From contig NZ_JASTWJ010000001.1 of NCBI RefSeq assembly GCF_030499515.1, positions 124,001 to 188,000 on the forward strand: DNA of 64,000 bases, read 5' to 3'. The translations under genes were made by a program, and so were the position numbers. This stretch comes from Streptomyces sp. DT2A-34 (lineage in GTDB: Bacteria > Actinomycetota > Actinomycetes > Streptomycetales > Streptomycetaceae). Each line of letters opens with the position of its first letter. Position 1 is the stretch's first letter. The notes beneath the pieces are model-generated. The model was not told the DNA's origin and did no database searches. It saw only the letters and a program-made list of their open reading frames with translations. Of the stretch, positions 53,748 to 62,857 are shown piece after piece.

Positions 53748-55871
53748 TCACGTGAGACGGACCAACAGCACACCGGGCGTGCGCGGCAGCGACACCCGCA
53801 GTCCGTCCCCGTCCCAGGCCACGGAGCCGGTCGGCGCGGAGGAGGGGTGCAGGACCTCCGCGCCGACCTCCCGGCCCGCCAAGTGCCGTACAGGAAGGTG
53901 CAGTTCGGTCGCGCCGCCGCGCCGCCAGACCGTGATGTACGACGTGCGGTCGTCGGGCGTCCGCATCCCCAGGGCCAGCCACTCGTCCGTCCACCCGGGC
54001 AGACCCAGCGGCCAGAACGGCAGGGCCCCTGCGAGGTCCGGGCGGATCGACTTGTACGTGCTCACCGCCTCCCGCACGAGGGTGAGCTGGCGCTGCGACA
54101 TCCGGTCCAGATGGCCCGACAGATGGATCCGCCCGAGCAGTGCCCCGCCCAGGGTGAAAGTGATCAGGTCGTCGTCGTACTCGGGCTGCGGGTACGCCCA
54201 GACGGCGCCCTGTTCGGGCGGTACGGCCGTCGGTGCGGCGGCGGCGATCGGCGGGTAGCGCAGCGGGTCCTGCTGGTCGCTGGTGGACTGGAGCTGGGAC
54301 ACGGCCAGCGTGGCCGCGTCCATCCGCATCCCGCCCGAGGCGCAGTTCTCGATCACCAGCCGCGGATGCCGGTCCAGCACCTCGGAGAGCCAGTCCAGGT
54401 AGGCGTGGGCGTGCCCGAGCAGCCCGGCTCCCGGTGCGAGGTCCCCGGGGGCCAGGGTGCCGGGATCGATCACGATGTTGTAGTCCAGCTTGAGATAGCC
54501 CACGCCCCAGTCGCCGACGATCCGGTCCACCGTCTTGTCGAGGTGCGCGCGGGCCGCCGGATGGCGCAGGTCGAGCTGATGGCGGCCCTGCTCGATGAGA
54601 CGTACGCCGTCGCGTTGGAAGAAGGCGTCCGGCGGGAGCGCGGCGGCGACGGGGCTGCGTACGCCGACGACTTCCGGCTCCAGCCACAGCCCGGGCACCA
54701 TGCCGCGCTCCCGGATCCGGTCCAGGACCGCCCCGATGCCGCCGTCGGGGAAGCGGCGCGTCGAGGGCAGCCACTCGCCGACGCTGTCCCACCAGCCGCC
54801 CTCCGCCGAGTCGTCGTACCAGCCGGAGTCCACGCAGAAGTACTCCGCGCCCGCCTCGGCCGCCGCGTCGATCAGGGGCAGCAGTTTCTCGGTGGTCGGG
54901 TCGCCCATGAGCGTGTTCATGTAGTCGTTGAAGACGACCGGGAGCACCGTGTGGTCGGGGTGCGGGCGGCGCACGGCGCGGCGGTACGAGGTCAGCGCAG
55001 CCATGGCCTGGTCGAACCCGGAGCCGAGGGCCAGCACCCCCGGCACGGTGGTGAACTCCGCGCCCGGGGCCAGCCGGACCCGCCACTGGTGCTCCGCGTC
55101 CGTGGGGCCGTTCAGCGCCAGGTACGTGCCGTGCGCGCGTTCGCCCAGGTCCCAGCGCCAGCCGGCCGGGGACTCGATCTGCCACAGCCAGGTCCGGCCG
55201 CTCCCCCGGTCCGTCAGCGCCCCCATCGCCAGGTGACCGCCGGTGGGCCAGCTGCCGCGCCCGGCGAGGACGAGGGCGGCCCGGCTGTCGTGCTGATGGG
55301 CATCGACGTTGATGTCGGCGACGGTGTCCCGCAGCGGCTCGGCGTACCAACGGCACTCCGCGAGCCAGTCGTTGCGGGCCCGGTGCACGTCGAGGGCGTC
55401 CGGTGCGGGCAGGCCGCCGACGAGCAGGCTGCTGACGGACTGGACGACGAGGGGTTCGGGGCCGTCGTTGCGCAGCCGCACGCGGGAACGGAGCACCGGC
55501 AGTCCGCCGGGGGACGTCAGCTCGACGAACGCCGTCAACCCGGTGGCCGGGTCGTGGAGTTCGACGGTCAGCCACTCCTGATCGCCCCGTCTGCCGGTGC
55601 GGTGGTGCCGGTACTTCAGGCGCGTACCGAAGGCAGTGCCGGTGAAGCGTGGGCCGGACCAGCCGCTGCCGTGCCCGAGGGCGGTGAGCTCGACGAGGGG
55701 GAGGGCGGATTCCGGGTGGACGGATACGGCAGGCACTGACCCGGCGTCACCGAGCCGGACCAGCCGCAGCGTCCCGTCAGGTGCTGTGGCGAACTCGGCC
55801 GCCAGGGCCGCATGACCCCAAGTGAACATGACTCGCGTGCCGTTGAGATCCGCGTCGGCCGTACCGGTCAA
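53748..55871 (-). CDS. GH36 alpha-galactosidase
   Basis: This 707-residue cytoplasmic enzyme releases alpha-linked galactose from oligosaccharides such as melibiose or raffinose. The N-terminal beta-supersandwich (about residues 1-300) is followed by the TIM barrel (about 305-620). The barrel shows the signature FCVDSGWYDD, GLWLEPEVVG, the nucleophile Asp in YLKLDYNIVIDPG, ENCASGGMRMD and the acid/base Asp in LQSTSDQQDPLRY. A C-terminal beta domain ends at the stop. The start is a TTG at 55871, supported by GGGGAG 6 bases upstream. There is no signal peptide. It is divergent from a LacI gene with two operators between, so repression is lifted by a sugar inducer. Confidence 0.93.
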   Translation of the reverse strand: MTGTADADLNGTRVMFTWGHAALAAEFATAPDGTLRLVRLGDAGSVPAVSVHPESALPLVELTALGHGSGWSGPRFTGTAFGTRLKYRHHRTGRRGDQEWLTVELHDPATGLTAFVELTSPGGLPVLRSRVRLRNDGPEPLVVQSVSSLLVGGLPAPDALDVHRARNDWLAECRWYAEPLRDTVADINVDAHQHDSRAALVLAGRGSWPTGGHLAMGALTDRGSGRTWLWQIESPAGWRWDLGERAHGTYLALNGPTDAEHQWRVRLAPGAEFTTVPGVLALGSGFDQAMAALTSYRRAVRRPHPDHTVLPVVFNDYMNTLMGDPTTEKLLPLIDAAAEAGAEYFCVDSGWYDDSAEGGWWDSVGEWLPSTRRFPDGGIGAVLDRIRERGMVPGLWLEPEVVGVRSPVAAALPPDAFFQRDGVRLIEQGRHQLDLRHPAARAHLDKTVDRIVGDWGVGYLKLDYNIVIDPGTLAPGDLAPGAGLLGHAHAYLDWLSEVLDRHPRLVIENCASGGMRMDAATLAVSQLQSTSDQQDPLRYPPIAAAAPTAVPPEQGAVWAYPQPEYDDDLITFTLGGALLGRIHLSGHLDRMSQRQLTLVREAVSTYKSIRPDLAGALPFWPLGLPGWTDEWLALGMRTPDDRTSYITVWRRGGATELHLPVRHLAGREVGAEVLHPSSAPTGSVAWDGDGLRVSLPRTPGVLLVRLT

Positions 55872-55919
55872 GGCGCTCCCCTTTGTGAATCCCTCGTTAC
55901 GGTCTCTTGACGGCCCCCA

Positions 55920-55933
55920 TGTGACCGGTCACA
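55920..55933. promoter_or_regulatory. LacI operator, copy 1 (TGTGACCGGTCACA)
   Basis: A perfect 14-bp palindrome lies in the divergent promoter region, 49 bases from the alpha-galactosidase start and 9 bases before the lacI start. Confidence 0.85.
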
Positions 55934-55941
55934 ATCCTGGC

Positions 55942-56979
55942 ATGAATGTGACCGGTCACACAAGGCGCCCAGCGAGCATCAGGGATGTCGCGACCGCCGC
56001 CGGGGTCTCGTACCAGACCGTCTCCCGGGTGATCAACGGCCATCCCAGCGTCAAGCCGACCACCCGGGACCGGGTGCTCGCCGCCATCGGCGAACTGGGC
56101 TTCCGGCGCAATGCCACCGCGCTCGCCCTGGCCAGCGGACGCAGCAGGGCCGTGACCGTGCTCACCGCGAACACCACTCACTACGGCTACGCCTCGATCC
56201 TCCAGGGCATCGAGGAGTCCGCCCGTGCGGCTTCCTACGCGGTGGGGATCGGCGTACTGGAGTCCGCGGACGAAGCGGCCGTCGCTGCCGAGGTGCAGCG
56301 GGCGGCGGACGCGGGCGGCGGGCTGATCGTGATCGCCTACGACCCGGCCGGTGTGCGGGCGCTGAGCGCCGTCCCCGCCGAACTCCCGGTCGTCGGCGTG
56401 GTCGAGACCCCGGCGAGCCCGCCCGGCGGCGACCGTCCCTGGGTGTGGACCGACGACCGCGAGGCCGCCTACCAGGCGACCCGTCACCTGCTCTCCCTGG
56501 GCCACGAGACGGTGCACTACGTCGCCATCCCGTCCAGCACGCGGCGCACCAGCGCCCGCACCAGCGGCTGGCGGCAGGCCCTGAAGGAGGCGGGGGCCCC
56601 CGAACCCCGCCCCGTGCAGGGCAGTTGGGGCCCCGCGGGCGGCCACGCGGCGGGCTTGAAGCTGGCGCGGGACCCGGCCGTCACCGCCATCCTGTGCGGC
56701 AACGACGATCTCGCGCTCGGCGTGCTGCGCGCCCTGCACGAGACCGGCCGTTCCGTCCCCGGCGACGTCAGCGTGGCCGGGTTCGACGACGCCCCGCACT
56801 CCGCCTTTCTGACCCCGTCGCTGACGACCGTACGCCTGGACTTCACCGGTCTGGGAAGGGCCGCGTTCGCCCTGTTGCACGGGGTGCTGGAGGAGGCCGC
56901 GCAGATCGCCCCGCATCCCGTCTCCGTACCGGAGCTGGTGGTCCGGGAGAGTTCGGGGCCGCCGTCCGCCACCGTCTGA
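55942..56979 (+). CDS. LacI-family repressor of the galactoside locus
   Basis: This 345-residue repressor has the helix-turn-helix SIRDVATAAGVSYQTVSRVI (about residues 12-31) and the hinge IGELGFRRNATALALASGRS. The effector-binding domain includes VTVLTANTTHYGYASILQGI, LLSLGHETVHYVAIPSSTRR, AILCGNDDLALGVLRAL and DVSVAGFDDAPHSAFLTPSL. The start ATG 55942 has no good ribosome site, and its first codons lie inside an operator copy (TGTGACCGGTCACA), so the repressor should block its own synthesis. The adjacent alpha-galactosidase and ABC transporter genes are the likely targets, with a galactoside as inducer. Confidence 0.92.
   Translation: MNVTGHTRRPASIRDVATAAGVSYQTVSRVINGHPSVKPTTRDRVLAAIGELGFRRNATALALASGRSRAVTVLTANTTHYGYASILQGIEESARAASYAVGIGVLESADEAAVAAEVQRAADAGGGLIVIAYDPAGVRALSAVPAELPVVGVVETPASPPGGDRPWVWTDDREAAYQATRHLLSLGHETVHYVAIPSSTRRTSARTSGWRQALKEAGAPEPRPVQGSWGPAGGHAAGLKLARDPAVTAILCGNDDLALGVLRALHETGRSVPGDVSVAGFDDAPHSAFLTPSLTTVRLDFTGLGRAAFALLHGVLEEAAQIAPHPVSVPELVVRESSGPPSATV
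55947..55960. promoter_or_regulatory. LacI operator, copy 2, inside the lacI start
   Basis: An identical TGTGACCGGTCACA lies 27 bases from copy 1 and covers codons 2-7 of the lacI gene (encoding NVTGHT). Binding here would block both initiation and early elongation. Confidence 0.85.
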
Positions 56980-57086
56980 GCGCGCCGCACGGTTCCCGAA
57001 TGCGCCGCTCGCTCCCCGAACCCGCCGCACGAGCACCGCTGTTCTGATTCCTGCTTCCTGAACCACCCGTTCGCGAAAGGCACGTG

Positions 57087-58418
57087 ATGAAGACAAGAGC
57101 TCTTTCCGCCCTGGCGCTGATAGGCGCCCTCGGCCTCGCCGCCACCGCGTGCAGCGATCCGACGGCCGGCTCTTCCGGCGACTCGGGCGCGGAGGGGAAG
57201 CAGGCCGCCGTCGATCCGACCGCCCGCCTGGACGGCGTGAAGCTGACGATGTGGACCGCGCAGAACACGGTCAACGCCCCCAAGCAGGTCATCGAGGCTT
57301 TCGAGAAGGCCACCGGCGCGACGGTTCAGACTCAGGCGATCCCGGACCTGTACGAGCAGAACGTGCCGACGAAGCTCGCCTCCGGCGACCGCCCGGACCT
57401 GATGTTCTGGCAGCCGTCCATCTCCACGCTGCCGTTCATCCAGCCGCAGCAGAACCTGCTCACCCTCGACGGTGAGCCGTGGGAGGCCAAACTCGGCGAC
57501 ACCGAGAAGTCGCTCGGCATGATCGACGGCAAGCGGTACGCGGCGATCGTCACCAGCCCCGCCATGCTCGGCGTCTACTACAACAAGGACGTCTTCGAGC
57601 GGGCCGGGCTGAGTGAGAAGGACTTCCCGAAGTCGTACGACGAGCTGCTGGCGCTCGGCCACAAGGTCGTCGACAAGACCGACGCCGCCGCCTTCTACGA
57701 GGCCGGCGGCGACAAGTGGCCGCTGCAGTGGCAGATGCAGGTCCAGCTCACCGACCTCGACCAGCAGTGGTGGGACGGGCTCAACAAGAACGAGGAGAAG
57801 TGGACCGACCCGGTCGTCGTCGGCGCGATCAAGAAGTACAAGGAGAAGCTGCTCGACGCCGGGCTCGCCCAGAAGAACTACCGCACCGGCACCTTCACCG
57901 GGCAGGCCGACGCGCTGTGGAAGGGCGAGGCCGGCATGGTCCTCAACGTCACCTCCTTCCAGAGCCAGTTGCAGGCCAAGTACTCCACCGCCGAGATCGA
58001 CAAGAAGATCGGCTGGTTCCCGATCGCCAACTCCGCCGCCACCGGCATGTACTCCCCCGACCAGACCAACGGTGTGGTGGCCTTCAAGACCGGTGACGAC
58101 AAGCGGCAGAACGCGGCCCGGCAGTTCCTCGCCTTCTGGCTCGGCCCGGACTACGCCGACTACATCAAGGCGATGAAGATCCCGTCCGTGCAGCCGTCCG
58201 TGCCCACGCCCGACGGTCTGCCGCAGACGTCCAAGGCCCAGGTCGCGGCCCTGTCCACCGCCATCGGCGTCTTCCAGGCCAAGGCGATCGTGGCCCCGGA
58301 CACGCACCTCTACCTCGCCGACATGATCTTCGGCAAGAAGGACCCGCGGCAGGTCGCCCAGGCGATCCAGGACCAGTTCGCGCAGGTGGCCAAGGCCCAG
58401 GGCGCGCCCGGTTTCTGA
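57087..58418 (+). CDS. Sugar ABC transporter substrate-binding lipoprotein
   Basis: This 443-residue lipoprotein has the lipobox LAATAC (Cys near residue 22). The remaining domain is of the maltose/oligosaccharide-binding type (SBP family 1): LTMWTAQNTVNAPKQVIEAF, LASGDRPDLMFWQPS, GVYYNKDVFERAGL, PKSYDELLALG, GEAGMVLNVTSFQSQ and AARQFLAFWLGPDYADYI. It captures an oligosaccharide outside the cell. AAAGG precedes the ATG. It begins an operon with two permeases and a secreted glycoside hydrolase, next to LacI and GH36 genes, so alpha-galactosyl or mixed glycan fragments are the probable ligand. Confidence 0.93.
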   Translation: MKTRALSALALIGALGLAATACSDPTAGSSGDSGAEGKQAAVDPTARLDGVKLTMWTAQNTVNAPKQVIEAFEKATGATVQTQAIPDLYEQNVPTKLASGDRPDLMFWQPSISTLPFIQPQQNLLTLDGEPWEAKLGDTEKSLGMIDGKRYAAIVTSPAMLGVYYNKDVFERAGLSEKDFPKSYDELLALGHKVVDKTDAAAFYEAGGDKWPLQWQMQVQLTDLDQQWWDGLNKNEEKWTDPVVVGAIKKYKEKLLDAGLAQKNYRTGTFTGQADALWKGEAGMVLNVTSFQSQLQAKYSTAEIDKKIGWFPIANSAATGMYSPDQTNGVVAFKTGDDKRQNAARQFLAFWLGPDYADYIKAMKIPSVQPSVPTPDGLPQTSKAQVAALSTAIGVFQAKAIVAPDTHLYLADMIFGKKDPRQVAQAIQDQFAQVAKAQGAPGF

Positions 58419-58420
58419 CG

Positions 58421-59341
58421 ATGACTCACACGGTCGTACGTGCCAAGCCCACGCCGGTGAAGGGCGCGCCGAGGAAGGTGGGGCGGCTGCCGCGCGCCGC
58501 CGTCCACCACCCCTGGTGGTTCGCGCTCCCCGCGATCGTCGTCTTCGCGGGCTTCTTCCTGGTGCCCAACCTGCTCAACTTCTACTACCCGTTCACCAAC
58601 TGGTCCTCCTACCACGCGGACATCGCCTTCACCGGCCTCGACAACTTCAAGACGATCGCCGACGACGGCTCGCTGTTCCGCGCGATCCGCACGACCCTGC
58701 TGTACGCGTTGCTGGCCGCGCTGTTCCAGAACGGCTTCGGGCTGGTGCTGGCGCTGCTGCTGGAGGCCGACAGCCGCTTCAACCGGTGCTTCCGCGCGGT
58801 CTTCTTCCTGCCGGTGCTGATCTCGGCGCTCGCCACCGGTTACGTCTTCCAGGCCCTGCTCGACCAGGACGGAGCCGTCAACTCCGTGCTCGGCACGGAC
58901 ATTCCGTGGCTGGGCTCGACGACCTGGACCCTCGTCGTCGTCACCCTCATCCACGGCTGGAAGTGGATGGGGCTGTCCATGCTGATCTATCTGGCCGGGC
59001 TCAAGGGCATCCCCGGCGACATGCTCGAAGCCGCGCGGATGGACGGCGCCGGACCCTGGCGGACCTTCTGGTCGGTGCGCTGGCCGATGCTCGCGCCGGC
59101 CGTCACCTTCAACGTCACCACCGCGCTGATCGGTTCGATGAACACCTTCGACATCGTGCAGGCCACGACCGGCGGCGGCCCGGCGGCCTCCACGGAGGTC
59201 TTCAACATCTACATGTTCCGGATCTTCGGGCAGGGCCTGTACGCCCAGGCCTCCGCGATGAGCCTCGTCCTCTTCCTGGTCGTGGTCGCGGTGGCGATCC
59301 CGCTGGTCGTCGGTTTGCGGCGAAGGGAGCAGCTGCTGTGA
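58421..59341 (+). CDS. Sugar ABC transporter permease (MalF/LacF type)
   Basis: This 306-residue permease has six predicted membrane helices (for example WWFALPAIVVFAGFFLVPNL, AVFFLPVLISALATGYVFQA and AMSLVLFLVVVAVAIPLVVG). The cytoplasmic EAA loop DMLEAARMDGAGPWRTFWSV contacts the ATPase. It forms a heterodimer with the next gene product. It starts 2 bases after the binding-protein stop and overlaps the second permease by four bases (GTGA). Confidence 0.93.
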   Translation: MTHTVVRAKPTPVKGAPRKVGRLPRAAVHHPWWFALPAIVVFAGFFLVPNLLNFYYPFTNWSSYHADIAFTGLDNFKTIADDGSLFRAIRTTLLYALLAALFQNGFGLVLALLLEADSRFNRCFRAVFFLPVLISALATGYVFQALLDQDGAVNSVLGTDIPWLGSTTWTLVVVTLIHGWKWMGLSMLIYLAGLKGIPGDMLEAARMDGAGPWRTFWSVRWPMLAPAVTFNVTTALIGSMNTFDIVQATTGGGPAASTEVFNIYMFRIFGQGLYAQASAMSLVLFLVVVAVAIPLVVGLRRREQLL

Positions 59342-60168
59342 ACCCGTCCGTCGCATGGCGGTACGGCCGCCCCGCGCTGGTCCTGCTGCTCGCCGGTCTC
59401 GCGGTCGGCGTACCGCTGTGGCTGGTCGCCGTCACCTCCGCCAAGCCGCAGGCGGAGGCCATCAAGCCCAACCTCGACCTGCCGCGCGCCTGGCAGCCCG
59501 CCGACAACTACGCGGACGCCGTCAGCCAGGGCGAGATGCTGCGCGGCTTCTTCAACTCCCTGCTGGTCGTGCTGCCTTCGGTCGTCCTGGTCCTGCTCCT
59601 CGGGGCGGGCGCCGCCTGGGTCTTCGCCCGCCGCAGGTCGAAGCTGGTGTCGGCGGCGTACGCGCTCTGCATCAGCGGGCTGCTGCTGCCGCCCGCGGTC
59701 ATCACCATCGTGATGGAGCTGCGGCAGCTGGGCCTGTCGAACACCCGGCCCGGCATGATCGCCGTCTACACCGGCATGTACCTGTCGACGTCGATCTTCT
59801 TCATGACGGGCTTCATCCGCGCCATCCCCCTGGAGCTGGAGGAGGCGGCCCGGATGGACGGGGCGACGCCGGCGCGGATCTTCTGGCGGATCATCCTGCC
59901 GCTGCTGCGCCCGGTCATCGCCACCGCGACGATCATGGTGATGCTCTACGCCTGGAGCGACATCTTCTACGCCTTCTTCGTCCTCGGCGGCGGCGAGCGG
60001 GCCACCCTCCCGCTGAACCTCTACCAGGTCGCCAGCGCCCAGCTCTACCTCAACAACTGGCATCTCGTCTTCGCGTACGTCGTGGTGATGAGCCTGCCCA
60101 TGGTCGCCGTGTTCCTCGTCGGCCAGCGAAAGATCGTGTCCGGAATCACCAGTGGAGCCGTCAAATGA
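59338..60168 (+). CDS. Sugar ABC transporter permease (MalG/LacG type)
   Basis: This 276-residue second permease has six helices (ALVLLLAGLAVGVPLWLVAV, LLVVLPSVVLVLLLGAGAAW, LVFAYVVVMSLPMVAVFLVG) and the EAA loop ELEEAARMDGATPARIFWRI. The GTG start sits inside the stop of the first permease. No ATPase gene is found in the operon; Streptomyces carbohydrate importers of this class usually share the ATPase MsiK encoded elsewhere, which is the likely case here. The secreted hydrolase follows 16 bases later. Confidence 0.92.
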   Translation: MNPSVAWRYGRPALVLLLAGLAVGVPLWLVAVTSAKPQAEAIKPNLDLPRAWQPADNYADAVSQGEMLRGFFNSLLVVLPSVVLVLLLGAGAAWVFARRRSKLVSAAYALCISGLLLPPAVITIVMELRQLGLSNTRPGMIAVYTGMYLSTSIFFMTGFIRAIPLELEEAARMDGATPARIFWRIILPLLRPVIATATIMVMLYAWSDIFYAFFVLGGGERATLPLNLYQVASAQLYLNNWHLVFAYVVVMSLPMVAVFLVGQRKIVSGITSGAVK

Positions 60169-60184
60169 CCGGAGGTCCAGCAGC

Positions 60185-62776
60185 GTGATCACCCCCGCCC
60201 GCGCACGAAGCCGTACCCGACTCCGTACCGGATTCCGTACGGGATCCGGTACCGGATTCCGTGCCAGAACCGCCTTGATATCAGCCGCACTTGGAGCAGC
60301 CACCATGGCAGCCACTCTCCCCGCCGCGGGCCCCGCGGCCGCTGCCGACCCGCAGCGCCTCACCGTCGACCTGTCCGCCTCCGAGGGGCCGGTGATGCTC
60401 GGCGCCAACGGTGCGCTGTACGGGCTGAGCGACGACGGGGTGCCCAGCGACGCCGCGCTGGAACCCCTGAAGATCACCAGCATCTCGCAGAAGCCGGAGG
60501 GCGGCGCCCAGCACCCCAACGGCGACGCGCTCACCGTCTCGAAGTCGTTCTTCCGCAACGGCGGCGGCGAGATCAACGTGATGATGCAGGACATCTACGC
60601 CAAGTGGCCGTACGAGGATCTCGGCATCGACGACTACCTCCCCAAGGTCGACAAGATCGCCAAGGAGGTCTCGGCCGACCCCAACAGCGAGCGGTTCGTC
60701 TACATCCCGTTCAACGAGCCCGACCAGATCTGGTACAAGCTCGGCGTCGCCGACCAGGCCCAGTACGAGGCCAACCGGGACCGGTTCTTCAAGGACTGGA
60801 AGACCGTGTACCAGCGCATCCGGGCGATCGACCCGGACGCGAGGATCGCGGGCCCGAACGAAGCCGCCTACCACACCCGCCTGTTGAAGGACTTCCTCGC
60901 CTTCGCCAAGCGGGAGGACGTCCTGCCGCAGGTGATGACCTGGCACGAGCTGGGCTCCGGCTCGCTGCGCGACTTCCAGGCGCACTACGACGACTATCGC
61001 AAGCTCGAGCGCGAGGCGGGCATCGCCCCGCTGAAGATCAACATCGACGAGTACGCCAACCGCCGTGACCTGTCCGTGCCGGGGCAACTCGTCCAGTGGG
61101 TCTCGATGTTCGAGCGGAACAAGGTGTACGCGAACCAGGCCTACTGGGATGCCGCCGGCAACATGGACGGCAACGTGGTGCGCTCGAACATCCCCAACGG
61201 CGGCTGGTGGTTCTTCCGCTGGTACGCCGGGCTGACCGGTGACACGGTCAAGGTGACCCCGCCGCAGCCCAACACGATCGACACCCTTCAGGGCCTGGCT
61301 TCGCTGGACCCCTCCCGCCGCCAGGCGCAGGTCCTGCTGGGCGGCTCCGCCGGCGACTCCGACGTCGTGGTGCGGGGCGTCGACCGGTCCCTCTTCGGGG
61401 GTACGGTCACCGCGACCGTCGCCGAGGCCGCCTGGTCCGGCTACGAGGGGCAGCACGCGACGCCGCAGGTCCTCGCCCGTACGAAGGTGAAGGTGGCGGA
61501 CGACGGTTCGGTGACCGTCCCGCTGCGCGGCATGCACAAGATGTCCGCCTACCGGATCGTCCTCACCCCCGGCGGCACGGGCACCCCCTCCCCCGCCACC
61601 GTCCCCTGGTCGGCGTCGTACGAGGCCGAGGCGGCCGCCATCACCGACGGCAAGGTCTACACCCAGGGCACGGTCCAGAACGCCAACGGCTACGCCGCCT
61701 CCGGCACGAAGGACGTCGGCTCCCTCAACCAGGCCACCAGCAAGGTCGACTTCACGGTCACGGTGCCGCGCGAGGGGGCGTACGACCTGGCGATCCTGTA
61801 CGGCAACCAGTCCGGCACCCCCGCCACGCAGAAGCTGTCCGTCGACGGAGGGGCCCCGGTCACGGTGACCTACCCCTCCACGGAGAACTGGACCTACCGC
61901 GCCAAGAAGGACGTCACTCTGCGGCTGTCCGCAGGCACCCATGTCCTCACGCTCGCGAAGGGCGACGCCGAGGTCACCCTCGACCGCGTCGACCTGACCG
62001 CCCGCGCGGGCGCGGCGTCCGCGTCGTACGAGGCCACGCTGGCGGACATCAGCGGGAAGCCGTCGTACGACTACGCGTCGTCGGCCGGCGTGGGCACCGG
62101 CTCGCTCGTCCTGCGCTTCGGGGACAAGGCGGTGTTCGACGTCTACGCCCCGCGTGACGGCTACTACACGGTGGTGCCGCGGGCCTCGGCGCCGGTGCGG
62201 CTCGCGCTGCACGGCGAGACGGTGACGGCGGCGCCCGGACGCGCCCTGCGGCTCTACCTGGTGGCGGGCAACAACCGCGTCGCGGTGACGGCGGGGCACG
62301 CCTCGGTCCGCTCCCTCGACGTGTCGGGCGACGGATCGACGTCCGGCACGCTCTCCTACGGGGCCGCCTCGGCCACCCTCGCGGGCGGGGCCGAACTCGT
62401 CGACTCGGCGTACGCCTCCGCCGGTTCCTACATCGGCAAGCTCGGCAACAGCCCCTCCAGCACCGCCGAGTTCACGGTGCGGGCGCCCAGCTCCGGCCGC
62501 TATGTGCTGGTCGTCCACTACGCGCACAACGACCGGCGCGACAACGGCCACGCCTACAACACGGACATCATGTCCCGTACGGCGGACATCACCGTGGGGA
62601 ACGCGGCGCCGGTGAAGGTCACCTTCAAGAACACCTGGAGCTCGGACGACTACTGGACGCTGGGCGTTCCCGTCGACCTGAAGAAGGGCGCTAACAAGGT
62701 GATGTTCGGCAACGCGACGGCGTGGGCACCGAACATCGACCGCATCGAACTGGGCCGGGTCGTGGACCGGCCGTAG
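60185..62776 (+). CDS. Large secreted clan-A glycoside hydrolase with CBM-like modules
   Basis: This 863-residue secreted enzyme has a long Arg/Thr-rich N-region, a hydrophobic core and an AAAADPQ cleavage zone near residue 55. The catalytic part (about 60-390) has a TIM-barrel look, with the acid/base Glu expected in YIPFNEPDQIWYK and the nucleophile Glu in KINIDEYANRRD. Carbohydrate-binding modules of the CBM35/CBM6 type follow (about 475-615, YEAEAAAITDGKVYTQG; and about 720-860, WAPNIDRIELG). The GH family cannot be fixed by eye (GH39-like). GTG 60185 has GGAGG 9 bases upstream. Being last in the importer operon, it probably cuts the polymer whose fragments the transporter takes up. Confidence 0.85.
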   Translation: MITPARARSRTRLRTGFRTGSGTGFRARTALISAALGAATMAATLPAAGPAAAADPQRLTVDLSASEGPVMLGANGALYGLSDDGVPSDAALEPLKITSISQKPEGGAQHPNGDALTVSKSFFRNGGGEINVMMQDIYAKWPYEDLGIDDYLPKVDKIAKEVSADPNSERFVYIPFNEPDQIWYKLGVADQAQYEANRDRFFKDWKTVYQRIRAIDPDARIAGPNEAAYHTRLLKDFLAFAKREDVLPQVMTWHELGSGSLRDFQAHYDDYRKLEREAGIAPLKINIDEYANRRDLSVPGQLVQWVSMFERNKVYANQAYWDAAGNMDGNVVRSNIPNGGWWFFRWYAGLTGDTVKVTPPQPNTIDTLQGLASLDPSRRQAQVLLGGSAGDSDVVVRGVDRSLFGGTVTATVAEAAWSGYEGQHATPQVLARTKVKVADDGSVTVPLRGMHKMSAYRIVLTPGGTGTPSPATVPWSASYEAEAAAITDGKVYTQGTVQNANGYAASGTKDVGSLNQATSKVDFTVTVPREGAYDLAILYGNQSGTPATQKLSVDGGAPVTVTYPSTENWTYRAKKDVTLRLSAGTHVLTLAKGDAEVTLDRVDLTARAGAASASYEATLADISGKPSYDYASSAGVGTGSLVLRFGDKAVFDVYAPRDGYYTVVPRASAPVRLALHGETVTAAPGRALRLYLVAGNNRVAVTAGHASVRSLDVSGDGSTSGTLSYGAASATLAGGAELVDSAYASAGSYIGKLGNSPSSTAEFTVRAPSSGRYVLVVHYAHNDRRDNGHAYNTDIMSRTADITVGNAAPVKVTFKNTWSSDDYWTLGVPVDLKKGANKVMFGNATAWAPNIDRIELGRVVDRP

Positions 62777-62804
62777 TCCGGCCGCTCCAACCGGTCCACC
62801 CGCT

Positions 62805-62843
62805 GCACCCGGCCTCGTACCGAGTCGGTACGAGGCCGGGTGC
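62805..62843. terminator. Bidirectional hairpin terminator
   Basis: A perfect 17-bp stem (62805-62821 and 62827-62843; core GCCTCGTACC/GGTACGAGGC) with a 5-base loop separates the secreted hydrolase gene from the convergent ABC exporter gene. Confidence 0.85.
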
Positions 62844-62857
62844 GAGGTGGACGAGCG

